A stretch of DNA of 64,000 nucleotides from Candidatus Liberibacter europaeus (GTDB lineage: Bacteria; Pseudomonadota; Alphaproteobacteria; Rhizobiales; Rhizobiaceae), in assembly GCA_003045065.1 (NCBI GenBank), contig PSQJ01000001.1, forward strand, positions 248,001-312,000, read 5' to 3'. Numbering within the stretch: position 1 is the first letter of the stretch; every line of letters begins with the position of its first letter. The translations under genes were made by a program, and so were the position numbers. Of the stretch, positions 42,052 to 51,603 are shown piece after piece. The notes under the pieces were generated by a model. That model had not been told where the DNA came from, did not search any database, and saw only the letters and a program-made list of their open reading frames with translations.

Positions 42052-42886
42052 TTACTCTATTTTCCTATAATCCTTACTTAAAATGAGTATTTCATTTGAT
42101 TTTTGGGAATTACCCATACCGTATTCCCATTCGGGAACAACTGTATAGTATTCATGATATATATATCTCTTATTTCTTCACGGTCATTATATGATAAAAC
42201 CCAGCCATCCCTGGCAGTTAATAATTTTGCAAGTCCTTGATGGTCAAAATTTATATGTTTGTCACCTTTTTTCCATAGAGTTTTTGAGTTATTAAATAGG
42301 GAGTATCGCAGTAAAGAAAATCATTTGCATGCCTAGCAATGCTTATTTTGAAATCAGCTAAATCAACAGTGATATTTTTTGCCGAAAATTCTTTCAGCTT
42401 CTCTATAGAGCTTTGCGTAAAACGAGGATGACCCAGAGACATTCCACCAGATAATGTCGTGCCACTAAAAGATGAACGATTTAATGCAAAAAACGCAGCA
42501 GCTATCTCAACACTGTCATTTAATGCAAAAAATGTTTTTTGCAAATTATAAAACATATTCGGCGTCATTTGTTCATATTGACGTACTACTTCGGCTAAAT
42601 ATGGTGCATTTTTTAAAAGAACCTGCCAAAAATGGACAAGAGGTTCAAATGCGTCCGTTATGCATAAACCATAGTTCCTCTGCTTGCTAGTGCCAATTCT
42701 ATTGAGCCACCAACAACAAAAGGTGAGCAAAGGGCAGGTAATCCTTTTGGGATATATTTTATCAATTATTTGTGATACGGCACGACTTTTTCCACTAGGA
42801 CAACGGAGAGGAGATTTTATAAAAGAACTAACTTTACCTTTTTTATTCGCATGAGTAGGTTTCTTTCCCATTGATGCAAGTACCAA
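42052..42886 (-). pseudogene. Broken D12-class DNA adenine methyltransferase
   Basis: The fragments match Dam-type methylases: SPLRCPSGKSRAVSQII (usual PLRYPGGKSR), the AdoMet motif FVVGGSIELALASRGT readable only in another frame at about 42670-42730, then DAFEPLVHFWQVLLKNAPYL, FFALNRSSFSG and the catalytic motif DTPYL (usual DPPY). Further shifts follow at an A-run near 42275 (GDKHINFDHQGLAKLLTARD) and an AT repeat near 42165 (EYYTVVPEWEYGMGNSQKSN). At least four frame changes make it non-functional. It lies upstream of the restriction pseudogene on the same strand. Confidence 0.75.
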
Positions 42887-42939
42887 ATTTTCAAAGGATA
42901 CATCTGTATCAATAATATTCTTTGCTTTATTAATGTAAT

Positions 42940-43854
42940 CAACTCCGAATAGGTTATTCTCTTCTCGACAGAGATTCTTATCATATACCTAAACCGTTCA
43001 TCTGAACCCATAAAAAGTGTGTTATGGCGAGTGGAAAATTCGCTTACATATTGATTTAAATGTTTAACGCTAAAATGATGGAATGTACCATAAGAACCAC
43101 GCTTAAGCAGAGCCCAAAAAATTGCAACTCCATTTATACTTGCTTTAATTTTAACGTATTCTCCGGTAGAGTGTTTTACTCTGTTGCATGATGGTAATTT
43201 TGAATCCCCAGATAAGATCGGTGGTCATCTGTATAAATGGTAGAGCCCTTAATCATATTAAATTTAATGGCATCGTGAATAGTTTTTTATTTGTTTTACT
43301 AACTGAAAACGATTTAATATTTCCATTTTCTCTTGATCTTATAGCTACTACTGGTACTTTTCCAGTCGTCCCTCCGCCAATTTTAATACGATTGGATGCA
43401 TGTTTGTTTTTTCTTTCCCACCAAAATATGCTTCATCGATTTCTATTTCTCCTGAAAACATATTATTTGCCGTAGCCCAGGATTCTTTGATTCTTTGAAG
43501 CATAAACCAAGCTGTCTTTTGTGTTATTCCAATTTATCTTTATATTTGACAACTGGAGATACCTTTCCTAGCAGTTGTCATCATATAGGTTGCTAATAAC
43601 CAAGTTTTAAGCGGGATACGACTTGATTCCATAATTGTACCTATTTTAACACTAAAGTATTTTCTATACGCACCGCAATGATAGGGCATCGGTTTTTTAT
43701 TTTTAACCACAATTACACGGTTTTTTTGATTGCAATAAAGACATCGTGTACCAGTTGGCCATCGTTGCATTTCATAAAATTCCGTTGCTTTTTCTTCTGT
43801 ATCAAATCGCTGAAAAAATTGGTAAAGGCTTATGAATTCAGGTTTTATAGACAT
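42940..43854 (-). pseudogene. Broken IS1595-family (ISXO2-like) transposase
   Basis: Starts MSIKPEFISLYQFFQRFD and carries the zinc-ribbon region PTGTRCLYCNQ...MPYHCGAYRKYF (second CxxC changed to CGAY). After a shift near 43545 it reads IGITQKTAWFMLQRIKESW and EIEIDEAYFGGKEK (first catalytic Asp), later GSTIYTDDHRSYLG (second Asp) and NGVAIFWALLKRGSYGTFHH, where the usual Glu of NGIESFW is Ala. At least three frameshifts separate the parts. Terminal inverted repeats could not be recognised. It abuts the methylase remnant. Confidence 0.8.
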
Positions 43855-43892
43855 ACATACATTCCACCTTTAATTATGTCTAATTATATATA

Positions 43893-44180
43893 TTATATAT
43901 AGTTCCCTTTGATTTGTCTTTTAACTTCACCTATTATTTGGGATTTTCCTTTACTGAGGTGGTGCTTATTGATTGTTGATTGGCTAATACTTTGGATAAC
44001 TTCTGAATTTTTATCTAGTGATTCGTCAACGTTGTTTCGTATATTTTGTGAACTTGGAGCTGATGTATTTTCTAATTGAAGAACAGATTAATTATCTATT
44101 TTCCCCAATAAAGAACAATTGCTCAATATTGTAGAGGTTGACATTAGTAAAGTAATTATTGGAGTTTGTTTGACACTCAT
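43893..44180 (-). pseudogene. Small lipoprotein gene with internal stop
   Basis: From the ATG at 44180 the frame reads MSVKQTPIITLLMSTSTILS then NC, a lipoprotein-type signal with Cys at residue 22, and stops at TAA after 30 residues (44088-44090). The same frame continues after the stop as a polar, Ser/Asn-rich stretch (VLQLENTSAPSSQNIRNNVD) to TAA at 43893. It resembles the neighbouring lipoprotein in layout but not closely in sequence. Function unknown. Confidence 0.55.
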
Positions 44181-44440
44181 AAATTTACCACTCGTTTTTG
44201 TACTATAATTTTTATAATATAAAAAATTATTCTGTATACTATGTTCCCAACGTGGCATATTTATTGGTATAATTTAGTATTTATTACGGCTATTTTTATC
44301 ACCCCACAATTTTTTTACTGTTATTTCAAAGATTTGAATGCATTTGGTTATAATATAAGTCATTTGATTCTTATGGATCATTTTCATTCTTTATTATATT
44401 TTTGCGGTTTGATTGGATTATATTATTATTGATTATAACC

Positions 44441-44947
44441 TTATTCTTTTTCATAATCACTTAAGGTTAACCGTTCCATCAATTTTTCACGAAATATTTT
44501 TTTAGCTGCAGCAATATCTTTTTTTGCTTTTTTTGCATCTAAGATAGCTTGTTGTAATTGTTCATGTGCGTTTTCTTGCTCCACTGCAGTATTTCCGAAT
44601 CGTGCTTTATCAAGTAACTCATCTATTTTTCTTTTAGCAGCATAATCTTCATCAGAGGCTTTTTTTAGATTTTTTGAATAAGTATGTAGATCATTTGTAG
44701 TGTTATCCTTATTGTCTTGTTCTTCAAGGCTTGTAGATATACTTCTTTCATTTTTTATATGTGACGTGATATAATCATTTGTTACTATTGATAGTAGCTG
44801 TTCAAGCATTTCGTCATTGTCGTCAACAGTACATGTAGATCTTAATTCTGAATTTTGTAGCTTATTATCTGATTTTGACAAATCACAACCATTTAATGCA
44901 GATATTGACAATATTAAAGAATATAATGCATCTTTTTTAATAATCAT
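44441..44947 (-). CDS. Putative small lipoprotein with coiled coil, unknown function
   Basis: The 168-residue product begins MIIKKDALYSLILSISALNG with Cys at residue 21, a lipobox-like LNGC, so it is probably lipidated by Lgt and cut by LspA (gene at 61679-62164). The mature part is acidic and polar, then strongly helical from about 90 to 165 (DEDYAAKRKIDELLDKARFG, then HEQLQQAILDAKKAKKDIAA), suggesting a coiled coil. I do not recognise a family. It sits among decayed genes and may be lineage-specific. Confidence 0.6.
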   Translation of the reverse strand: MIIKKDALYSLILSISALNGCDLSKSDNKLQNSELRSTCTVDDNDEMLEQLLSIVTNDYITSHIKNERSISTSLEEQDNKDNTTNDLHTYSKNLKKASDEDYAAKRKIDELLDKARFGNTAVEQENAHEQLQQAILDAKKAKKDIAAAKKIFREKLMERLTLSDYEKE

Positions 44948-45211
44948 AAATTTAATTTCTAATTTTAATGTAAATATGGGTTTATAAATAAATATAAAAA
45001 TATATTTTATGCTATAAATACTTCAAATAATATAAATTTTTCTAAACAATACTATTCAATATTTATGATTTAATACACATTTCAATAGCATTAACATTAT
45101 AGGCATTGCTGATTAATGGTATTTTACTTATTTCTTATATTTGAATAATGAAGATGATTCAAAATATAAGAGGTAATAAGTTGAAAGTATTAATTATGAG
45201 AATACAAATAG

Positions 45212-45472
45212 AGGTATATTTGGGAGATTGTCGCAAAATCTAAGGTTCACAAAAAAATTGGGGGGGACTTATTAGGCATAACGTCCTAAACCATAGGCAT
45301 AAGCTACAACTTCAAAGACAGCTTTACAGACAAAAGAACTGGTTATAATTATGAGGTAATGAATAATGAAAACTATTTTATAAGTACACATCTGGTGAGG
45401 AAACGAATACTTCTTGGTTTTATGCTAACGTATGTTAAAGAAGTAGCAAAATTAACTTATAAGAGATGTTAA
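45212..45472 (+). pseudogene. Remnant of an unidentified protein
   Basis: One plus-strand frame reads WEIVAKSKVHKKIGGDLLGI then TS, a TAA at 45287, and TIGISYNFKDSFTDKRTGYN followed by YEVMNNENYFIS to TAA at 45472. Alternating polar and hydrophobic residues (GISYNF, NENYFIS) resemble a membrane beta-strand pattern. There is no start codon or Shine-Dalgarno. The surrounding 44948-45602 holds no other recognisable gene. Confidence 0.35.
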
Positions 45473-45602
45473 TTTTACTCCTAAGAAACAAGACATCTAA
45501 TACCAATAATACCAAATAAAACAACAATTACTATTGTCATATAGTAGATATAATTCACTATGATCAACAAATTATTCTCGTAAGATCTGTATATAAGGTT
45601 TT

Positions 45603-46571
45603 TTAACTGATACGTCCTATACAAAAGTCAACCACCTCTATAAAAGATTCTTTCCAAGAATTTTCCGGCAAATATTTGAGAGAATCTTTGGCTTTTTGAC
45701 AATAGAAGTTCGCCCTTGATTCTGTGTCTACCAATGCATTGCTATCCTTTATTAAAACAAGAGCTTTTTCTAGACTATCCGCGCATATTTTGCTTTCGTT
45801 AATAACAGATTTCCAAAAATCTTTTTCTTTATTTGTTCCTCTTTGAAAAGCAAGTATTACTGGCAGGGTAACTTTGCCATTGCGAAAATCATCTCCTATA
45901 TTTTTACCCATTTCATCTATACCTCCGCTATAGTCCATAACATCATCAATAAGTTGAAAAGCGATGCCAAGATTCATCCCATATGATTTAAGAAATTGCT
46001 GAATAGAGTGTTCTGCCCCTGCAATCAAAGAGGCTATTTCCAATGCAGCGGCAAATAATACGGCTGTTTTGGATTCTATAACTTGCAGATAATCTTCCTC
46101 TGAAACGTTGATATTCTTAGATATGGACAGCTGTCTCAACTCGCCTTCCGAGAGAGTACATGCAACTAATGACAACGCTTCCAGAGCCTGCTGTGATTCC
46201 GTCTCTATTACCATACGAAAAGCTTGGCTCAACAAAAAATCTCCAACAAGAACGCTTGCCTGATTTCCCCAAACCAAGCGTGCGGCAACTTTACCTCTTC
46301 TCAATTGACCATCATCTACAACGTCATCATGAAGCAGAGTAGCAGTGTGAATAAACTCAATAGCAGATGCCAACAGTAAATGTTTATCTCCATCATATTT
46401 AAGCATTGATGATGTTGCCAAGGTTAGCATAGGACGTAGTCTTTTGCCGCCAGCAAAAATAAGATACTTTGCAACTTCAGGAATCATTCCAACATTTGAA
46501 TGAATCCTATCAAGGATAAGCGCATTTACTTTTTTCATGTCCTTGGCAGTAAGCTCTTCTAGCATTTTCAT
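45603..46571 (-). CDS. ispB: Polyprenyl (octaprenyl-type) diphosphate synthase
   Basis: A trans-prenyltransferase that makes the ubiquinone side chain. The 322 residues have the first aspartate-rich motif LLHDDVVDDG (about residue 84) and the second QLIDDVMDYSG (about 211), plus GGKRLRPML near the start. The chain length cannot be read; homologues in Rhizobiales make decaprenyl or octaprenyl chains. It is divergent from the methyltransferase gene, as in relatives. Confidence 0.9.
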   Translation of the reverse strand: MKMLEELTAKDMKKVNALILDRIHSNVGMIPEVAKYLIFAGGKRLRPMLTLATSSMLKYDGDKHLLLASAIEFIHTATLLHDDVVDDGQLRRGKVAARLVWGNQASVLVGDFLLSQAFRMVIETESQQALEALSLVACTLSEGELRQLSISKNINVSEEDYLQVIESKTAVLFAAALEIASLIAGAEHSIQQFLKSYGMNLGIAFQLIDDVMDYSGGIDEMGKNIGDDFRNGKVTLPVILAFQRGTNKEKDFWKSVINESKICADSLEKALVLIKDSNALVDTESRANFYCQKAKDSLKYLPENSWKESFIEVVDFCIGRIS

Positions 46572-46766
46572 GGGAAAGTATTTGTCTCCTATTTTCTTTA
46601 AAGGAATAATTGCAATTAATATCCAAGATCAATAATGTTACGAATACGAGATGATTTTACATGTATATACGAAGATTCATATTGAATAATCAAATACTTT
46701 TGGACGATGATATTAGAATAATTAATCTTCATATAAAATCATGTTTAACTGTATAATGAACAAACA

Positions 46767-47540
46767 ATGACGCAAGAAACAATAGATGCTTTTCATCAAG
46801 GTAAGTTCTATCTAGTACAGCCTTTGACATATGGACATCGTTCTGGGATGGACGCGATGATTTTAGCATCCTTAGTTAACGCAAAAGGCCTCTTTCATTT
46901 AGCAGATCTAGGTGCAGGGGCAGGGGCGGCAGGTCTTGCCGTTGCTTCTAGGTTAGATAAAGCACACATCCTATTAGTTGAACGATCTAAATTAATGGCA
47001 AATTACGCACGTAAGACTCTGTTACTACCCGAAAATTCAAATATTTCCAGCCGAATTTCTCTAATAGAGGGAGATGTTACCTTAACTGGAGAAAATCGTA
47101 ACATAGTTGGTTTGCAAAACAATTTCTATGATCATGTAATTATGAATCCACCTTTTAACGAAAGAACAGGAAGTCTTACCCCAGACAAAATCAAAGAAGA
47201 GGCACACGTAATGTTTGAAGATTCTTTTGAAAAATGGATTCGAACTGCATGTGCTATAATGAAACCTAACGGACAATTATCATTAATCGCAAGACCTCAA
47301 TCACTAGCACAGGTTGTCAATGCTTGTGCAAGACGCATTGGCGCTTTGGAAATAATACCATTATATCCAAGGGAAGGAGAATGTGCCTCTCGTATTTTAG
47401 TGACAGGACTAAAAGGTATGCGTGGAAGATTGATCTTACGCCCTCCTATTTTTCTACACGAAGCTAACAGTCAATCTTATTCACATTTTGTCAATGATCT
47501 TATTAATGGAAGAACAACCTTATCTCGGATAAGCAAGTAA
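46767..47540 (+). CDS. TrmN6-like adenine-specific methyltransferase
   Basis: The 257-residue AdoMet enzyme has motif I HLADLGAGAGAAGLAVASR and the catalytic motif MNPPFNE (NPPF, typical of N6-adenine methylation). The N-terminal YLVQPLTYGHRSGMDAMILA is typical of the COG4123 group, whose E. coli member modifies A37 of tRNA-Val. The tRNA target here is inferred from the family only. Confidence 0.85.
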   Translation: MTQETIDAFHQGKFYLVQPLTYGHRSGMDAMILASLVNAKGLFHLADLGAGAGAAGLAVASRLDKAHILLVERSKLMANYARKTLLLPENSNISSRISLIEGDVTLTGENRNIVGLQNNFYDHVIMNPPFNERTGSLTPDKIKEEAHVMFEDSFEKWIRTACAIMKPNGQLSLIARPQSLAQVVNACARRIGALEIIPLYPREGECASRILVTGLKGMRGRLILRPPIFLHEANSQSYSHFVNDLINGRTTLSRISK

Positions 47541-47889
47541 AGTAGTATATCATTTGAAAAGTTTTATTGTAAAACGGACTTATGATGTATAACAATATTA
47601 TAAAATGTGTTGAACTAAATTTATGATACGTAGGATACGGAAATTTTCCTTATGCCAACGCTGTCTTATATGGTAAATCGATCGCATTTTCTATTTCTTA
47701 GACTCAAATTCTTATAAGTCCACACATATGTTATAATATACAGCAGGTATTTTAAAAGATGAGAAATTGCTATATGAATTGAAAGAAATATATGATGTGT
47801 AGTAATAATATCAATATTTTTCTATACTAATAGGACAGACGGTTAATATAATTACAGAACGGGAATTGTTTTGCAAAAGACCGTCTTGA
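47541..47889. other. Intergenic stretch, methyltransferase to glyQ
   Basis: About 350 AT-rich bases. In Rhizobiales an sppA gene commonly lies in this place; here sppA is at 62859-63758. I see no coding remnant. Confidence 0.4.
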
Positions 47890-48834
47890 ATGAAAGGCAC
47901 TACTATTTTGGCACCCATTCACGATAAAAAAGATCACCTTTCCTTTCAAAATATCATAATGATTCTGACAAAATATTGGTCGGAACATGGCTGTACTATT
48001 TTACAACCTTACGACATGGAAGTTGGTGCTGGTACATTTCATCCATCAACTACTTTGCGTACATTAGGCCCACTTCCTTGGAGTGTGGCTTATGTACAAC
48101 CTTCACGCAGACCGTTAGATGGCCGATATGCTCAAAATCCGAATCGCTTACAACATTATTATCAGTTTCAAGTTATTATAAAACCTAATCCTCCTAATCT
48201 ACAACAGCTTTATATCGAATCTCTTAGGGCTATTGGTATTGATACAATGATTCATGACATACGTTTCGTTGAAGATAATTGGGAAAGCCCAACACTTGGC
48301 GCCTGGGGATTAGGGTGGGAGTGTTGGTGTGATGGCATGGAAATATCTCAGTTCACATATTTTCAACAAGTTTGTGGTATAGAATGCTCTCCTGTATCTG
48401 GAGAGATTACTTACGGCCTTGAAAGGCTTGCAATGTATGTTCAAAACGTCAATAATGTCTATGACATTATATTCAATGATTACAAAGGCAAAAAAGTTCT
48501 TTACGGAGATATATTTTATCAATCAGAACAAGAATATTCTCGCTATAATTTTGAATATGCAAACACTGAAGTTTTACATGATCATTTTATTGATCATGAA
48601 AAAGAATGCTTGGATCTGTTAAATGTGGGCACTAATAACAAAAATAACACGTGTCTTCCGTGTGTTTTTCCTGCATATGATCAATGCATAAAAGCTTCCC
48701 ACATATTTAATCTTCTAGATGCGCGAGGAGTAATATCTACAACTGAACGCCAGCGATATATACTAAGGATTCGCACTTTGGCCAAAGCTTGTGGAGAAGC
48801 ATTTATCACAGCATACTGCGGAGGATTAAAATAG
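47890..48834 (+). CDS. glyQ: Glycine--tRNA ligase alpha subunit
   Basis: The 314 residues match the alpha chain of the alpha2-beta2 glycyl-tRNA synthetase: [20 protein letters not shown], the class II motif 2 [20 protein letters not shown] and [16 protein letters not shown]. It ends AYCGGLK. The alpha chain carries the catalytic site but needs the beta chain, glyS, for tRNA binding. glyS normally follows; it is not present downstream here. Confidence 0.96.
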   Translation: MKGTTILAPIHDKKDHLSFQNIIMILTKYWSEHGCTILQPYDMEVGAGTFHPSTTLRTLGPLPWSVAYVQPSRRPLDGRYAQNPNRLQHYYQFQVIIKPNPPNLQQLYIESLRAIGIDTMIHDIRFVEDNWESPTLGAWGLGWECWCDGMEISQFTYFQQVCGIECSPVSGEITYGLERLAMYVQNVNNVYDIIFNDYKGKKVLYGDIFYQSEQEYSRYNFEYANTEVLHDHFIDHEKECLDLLNVGTNNKNNTCLPCVFPAYDQCIKASHIFNLLDARGVISTTERQRYILRIRTLAKACGEAFITAYCGGLK

Positions 48835-48973
48835 CAAACATCGTCAATACGATTATTTGAATAGTATTTAATCATAAATTAATTTTATCATATTACCTAC
48901 AAGATGATATTTGAAAGATTTTTGAAGTAGATTTGTCATTACTTATCTAAAATTACTAACTAAGGAGTTTTCT

Positions 48974-49624
48974 GTGTCTAAACTATCTTTTCATATAGTA
49001 CAGGTTACTCCTTTCAAACAGAATTGTACATTTCTATTTGACGAAGAAAGTCTAGAAGCTGTTGTTATTGATCCTGGTGGTGATGTTGAGATTATAAAAG
49101 AAGTTATTAAATCCCGCAATTTTCGCGTTAAAGAAATTTGGATTACTCATGGACATATTGATCATGTAGGAGGAGCCTCCCAATTAAAAGAGGATTTGTC
49201 TTTAACAATAGTAGGTCCACATAAAGATGATGCCTACATGATGAAAGAATTAAAAGAACAAGCTATATTATTATCGCTTTGCATGGAGACAAATAGCACC
49301 ACATCGGATCGTTGGTTGCAAGATGGAGATAGATTGCTATTGGGTAGCCATATTTTTAATGTATTCCATTGTCCAGGGCATTCGCCTGGTCATGTTATTT
49401 ACGTCAATTTTAAAAGTAATATTGCGCATTTGGGAGATGTCTTGTTTCGCGGAAGTATTGGAAGATGTGATATCCAAGGTGGAAATCAACATCAATTGTT
49501 AAATTCAATAAATAATAAGGTTATGACTCTAAACAATGAAATGTTTTTTATCTGCGGACATGGACCAACTAGTACTATAGGCAAAGAACGCCGTTTAAAT
49601 CCTTTTTTAAATGAACAAATTTAG
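48974..49624 (+). CDS. Metallo-beta-lactamase-fold hydrolase, glyoxalase II-like
   Basis: The 216 residues have the metal motif [10 protein letters not shown] (about residues 59-68), [26 protein letters not shown] and the final CGHGP. This matches the short YcbL/GloB-like group that hydrolyses thioesters such as hydroxyacylglutathione. The C-terminal glutathione-binding domain of true GloB is missing. The GTG start follows an AAGGAG at a good distance. Confidence 0.87.
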   Translation: MSKLSFHIVQVTPFKQNCTFLFDEESLEAVVIDPGGDVEIIKEVIKSRNFRVKEIWITHGHIDHVGGASQLKEDLSLTIVGPHKDDAYMMKELKEQAILLSLCMETNSTTSDRWLQDGDRLLLGSHIFNVFHCPGHSPGHVIYVNFKSNIAHLGDVLFRGSIGRCDIQGGNQHQLLNSINNKVMTLNNEMFFICGHGPTSTIGKERRLNPFLNEQI

Positions 49625-49735
49625 AATACTTTCCATAAATAAATTGTAACAATAAAATAAATTAATACATGTATTAATATTCACGTTGCAATGACATCTC
49701 AAATTATGATAGCAAAGTCTATTTGAGGAGTTCAT

Positions 49736-49812
49736 GCATCCGTAGCTCAGCTGGATAGAGTATTGGATTCCGATTCCAAGGGTCACAGGTTCGAATCCTG
49801 TCGGGTGCACCA
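49736..49812 (+). tRNA. tRNA-Arg (anticodon CCG)
   Basis: The 77 bases fold as a tRNA: acceptor GCATCCG/CGGGTGC, D-arm GCTC/GAGT, anticodon stem TTGGA/TCCAA around loop TTCCGAT (anticodon CCG), T-arm ACAGG/CCTGT with TTCGAAT, discriminator A and an encoded CCA end. It reads the Arg codon CGG. Confidence 0.95.
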
Positions 49813-49899
49813 AAGAAATTTTATACCATTTATTTTACTTGTTTTTTAAGGGTTTAGTCATATCTATTAAAGGATAAGACTGTTGAGTATATAACAGTT

Positions 49900-50049
49900 T
49901 TAGCATTTGTAATAACAACAACCCCGCCTATATCTCTCTTCAAGCAACAAGGCCCTGTAACCGCTTTTCTCCTGTAAAAACCAATCTGCAAATTTCACGA
50001 GAGGCATTTTCTCAGTAGTCGTTGATGTTCCTGCAAATAAACGTGAAAA
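49900..50049 (-). pseudogene. Short protein-like remnant beside tRNA-Arg
   Basis: A 50-codon minus-strand frame with no clear start reads FSRLFAGTSTTTEKMPLVKF then ADWFLQEKSGYRALLLEERY and ends at TAA 49900-49902. The composition looks like a real soluble protein rather than AT-rich noise. I cannot name the family. Its place next to a tRNA gene suggests debris of an inserted element. Confidence 0.3.
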
Positions 50050-50172
50050 TTATTCTAGAAATCTCAAAAAAGTAAAGCTTATATGGAAAACAATCAATTG
50101 CTTTCTTTATATACGCGATTTAACTTATACATTATCAAGTTGTAATTTGACCTAAAACGAAATTATCATAAT

Positions 50173-50538
50173 ATGAAAAATATAGCTGCAATACTAGCCG
50201 GTGTTTCAACGTTACCAAGTTATATTCTAGCTGACCCAGCAAAATATCAAGAAAATCAATTAATAAATCGCTTGAATTCTATAAAAATAGAGGTTTCATA
50301 AATTCAGATCTAAATCTCAATAAGCATAATTTGAAGTCAAATCCGAATTTTTAGAATAATTCGGTAAACAGGTAACAGAAGAATTAGCTAGACGGATGCA
50401 GAAGAATCTAATAAAAGAGATCTAGATAGACAAGAATCCCTAACTAGACTATGACTATTAGAAACTGATGATACTTAGCTAAAACAGAATCTGACAATGC
50501 AAAAGAAAACTCTATCAAAAGAATTATAAGTAAAAAAC
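50173..50538 (+). pseudogene. Broken secreted coiled-coil protein
   Basis: The ATG at 50173 opens a 42-residue frame with a clear signal peptide (MKNIAAILAGVSTLPSYILA then DPAKY) that stops at 50301. Downstream, other frames continue in the same polar, helical style (VTEELARRMQKNLIKEI, then TDAEESNKRDLDRQESLTRL), broken by several stops. It appears to be a decayed small exported protein. I do not recognise a family. Confidence 0.45.
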
Positions 50539-50617
50539 CAATTGAATACTTAGGTAATTTAAAACCTATCCAAAATCAAATAGGATCTCTCTAGCATCTT
50601 AAAAACCCGTAAAGGCA

Positions 50618-50657
50618 AAAAAGGTTAAGCCAAGGTATTGTTTTACCTAGCCTTTTT
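50618..50657 (+). terminator. Probable two-tier hairpin terminator
   Basis: AAAAAGG (50618-50624) pairs with CCTTTTT (50651-50657), and inside it AGGTA (50633-50637) pairs with TACCT (50644-50648). The right arm ends in a T-run. It could stop transcription from the tRNA/remnant region before nadK. Confidence 0.45.
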
Positions 50658-50820
50658 CTTGGTTACACTGAGCTGATATTGTTTATCTATAGAATGATAG
50701 GGGGGGGGAGATAAACATATTCTATTTTTTGGTTTTATTGTCGCTTTTATGCTATATTGATAAGTTAGTATATCGTTATTAATTCTCCGTTTTTTTGTAC
50801 AATTACTTGAGATATATATT

Positions 50821-51597
50821 GTGAATAGAAACATACAAAAGATCCATTTTATTGCATCTGATACTGTGAAAGCACAGGGAGCGTATCATAGGTTTGTTGA
50901 TATTTATGGAAATTCTTCTTCTGAAGAAGCAGACGTTATAGTTGTATTTGGTGGGGATGGTTTTATGCTTCAAAACCTCTATAAATCAATAGAGCATGGA
51001 AAGCCTGTATATGGTATGAATTGTGGCTCTGTTGGTTTTCTCATGAATGAATATTATGAAGACGGTCTTCTAGAGCGTCTTTCTATGGCTTTGGAGCATG
51101 TTTTTCATCCTTTAAGGATGGTGGTTTTTAAGAACAATGATGATATCAGTGAAGAGATGTTTGCTGTTAATGAAGTATCAATTCTTCGCCAATCGTTTCG
51201 GGCTGCTAAATTAAAAGTTATTATTGATAATCAAGTTAGATTACATGAACTTGTTTGTGATGGCTTGATTATTGCCACTCCTGTTGGTTCAACTGCTTAC
51301 AATTTTTCCGCTCATGGGCCAATTTTGCCTTTAGATTCCCCTCTTTTAGCGCTTACTCCAGTAAGCCCTTTTAGTCCACGTCGATGGCGTGGGGCTCTTC
51401 TTCCAAACAACGTTGTGGTAGAAGTTCAGGTTTTGGAAAGTGAAGATCGTCCTGTTAGTGCAACTGCCGATCATACAAGGATTGAATATATTTCGTGTAT
51501 TCAAATATCTCAATTTACTGATGCTAGTATACATATTCTATCTGACCCTAATAGATCGTGGTCAGATCGGATTATGGCGGAACAGTTTCCTGTTTAA
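50821..51597 (+). CDS. nadK: NAD kinase
   Basis: Phosphorylates NAD to NADP. The 258 residues have the catalytic GGDGFMLQ (usual GGDGT), YGMNCGSVGFLMNE and the NAD-site DGLIIATPVGSTAYNFSAHG. The start is a GTG at 50821 and the N-terminus matches rhizobial NadK. It converges with prfB, only 6 bases away. A run of nine G at 50700-50708 lies about 110 bases upstream. Confidence 0.94.
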   Translation: MNRNIQKIHFIASDTVKAQGAYHRFVDIYGNSSSEEADVIVVFGGDGFMLQNLYKSIEHGKPVYGMNCGSVGFLMNEYYEDGLLERLSMALEHVFHPLRMVVFKNNDDISEEMFAVNEVSILRQSFRAAKLKVIIDNQVRLHELVCDGLIIATPVGSTAYNFSAHGPILPLDSPLLALTPVSPFSPRRWRGALLPNNVVVEVQVLESEDRPVSATADHTRIEYISCIQISQFTDASIHILSDPNRSWSDRIMAEQFPV

Positions 51598-51603
51598 TAT
51601 TAG

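Noticed and set aside
42472..42690. 72-codon plus-strand frame inside the methylase remnant
   Set aside because: The minus strand carries clear methylase motifs over the same bases.
44241..44432. 63-codon plus-strand hydrophobic frame between the lipoprotein genes
   Set aside because: Aromatic-rich composition is common in random AT-rich DNA; no Shine-Dalgarno or recognisable motif.
40416..45602. Possible active defence island or CRISPR array
   Set aside because: All restriction-modification parts are broken, and no regularly spaced repeats or cas-like genes are visible.
49736..49812. tRNA-Arg as a current phage attachment site
   Set aside because: No second copy of the tRNA 3' end and no integrase gene are present in the window.
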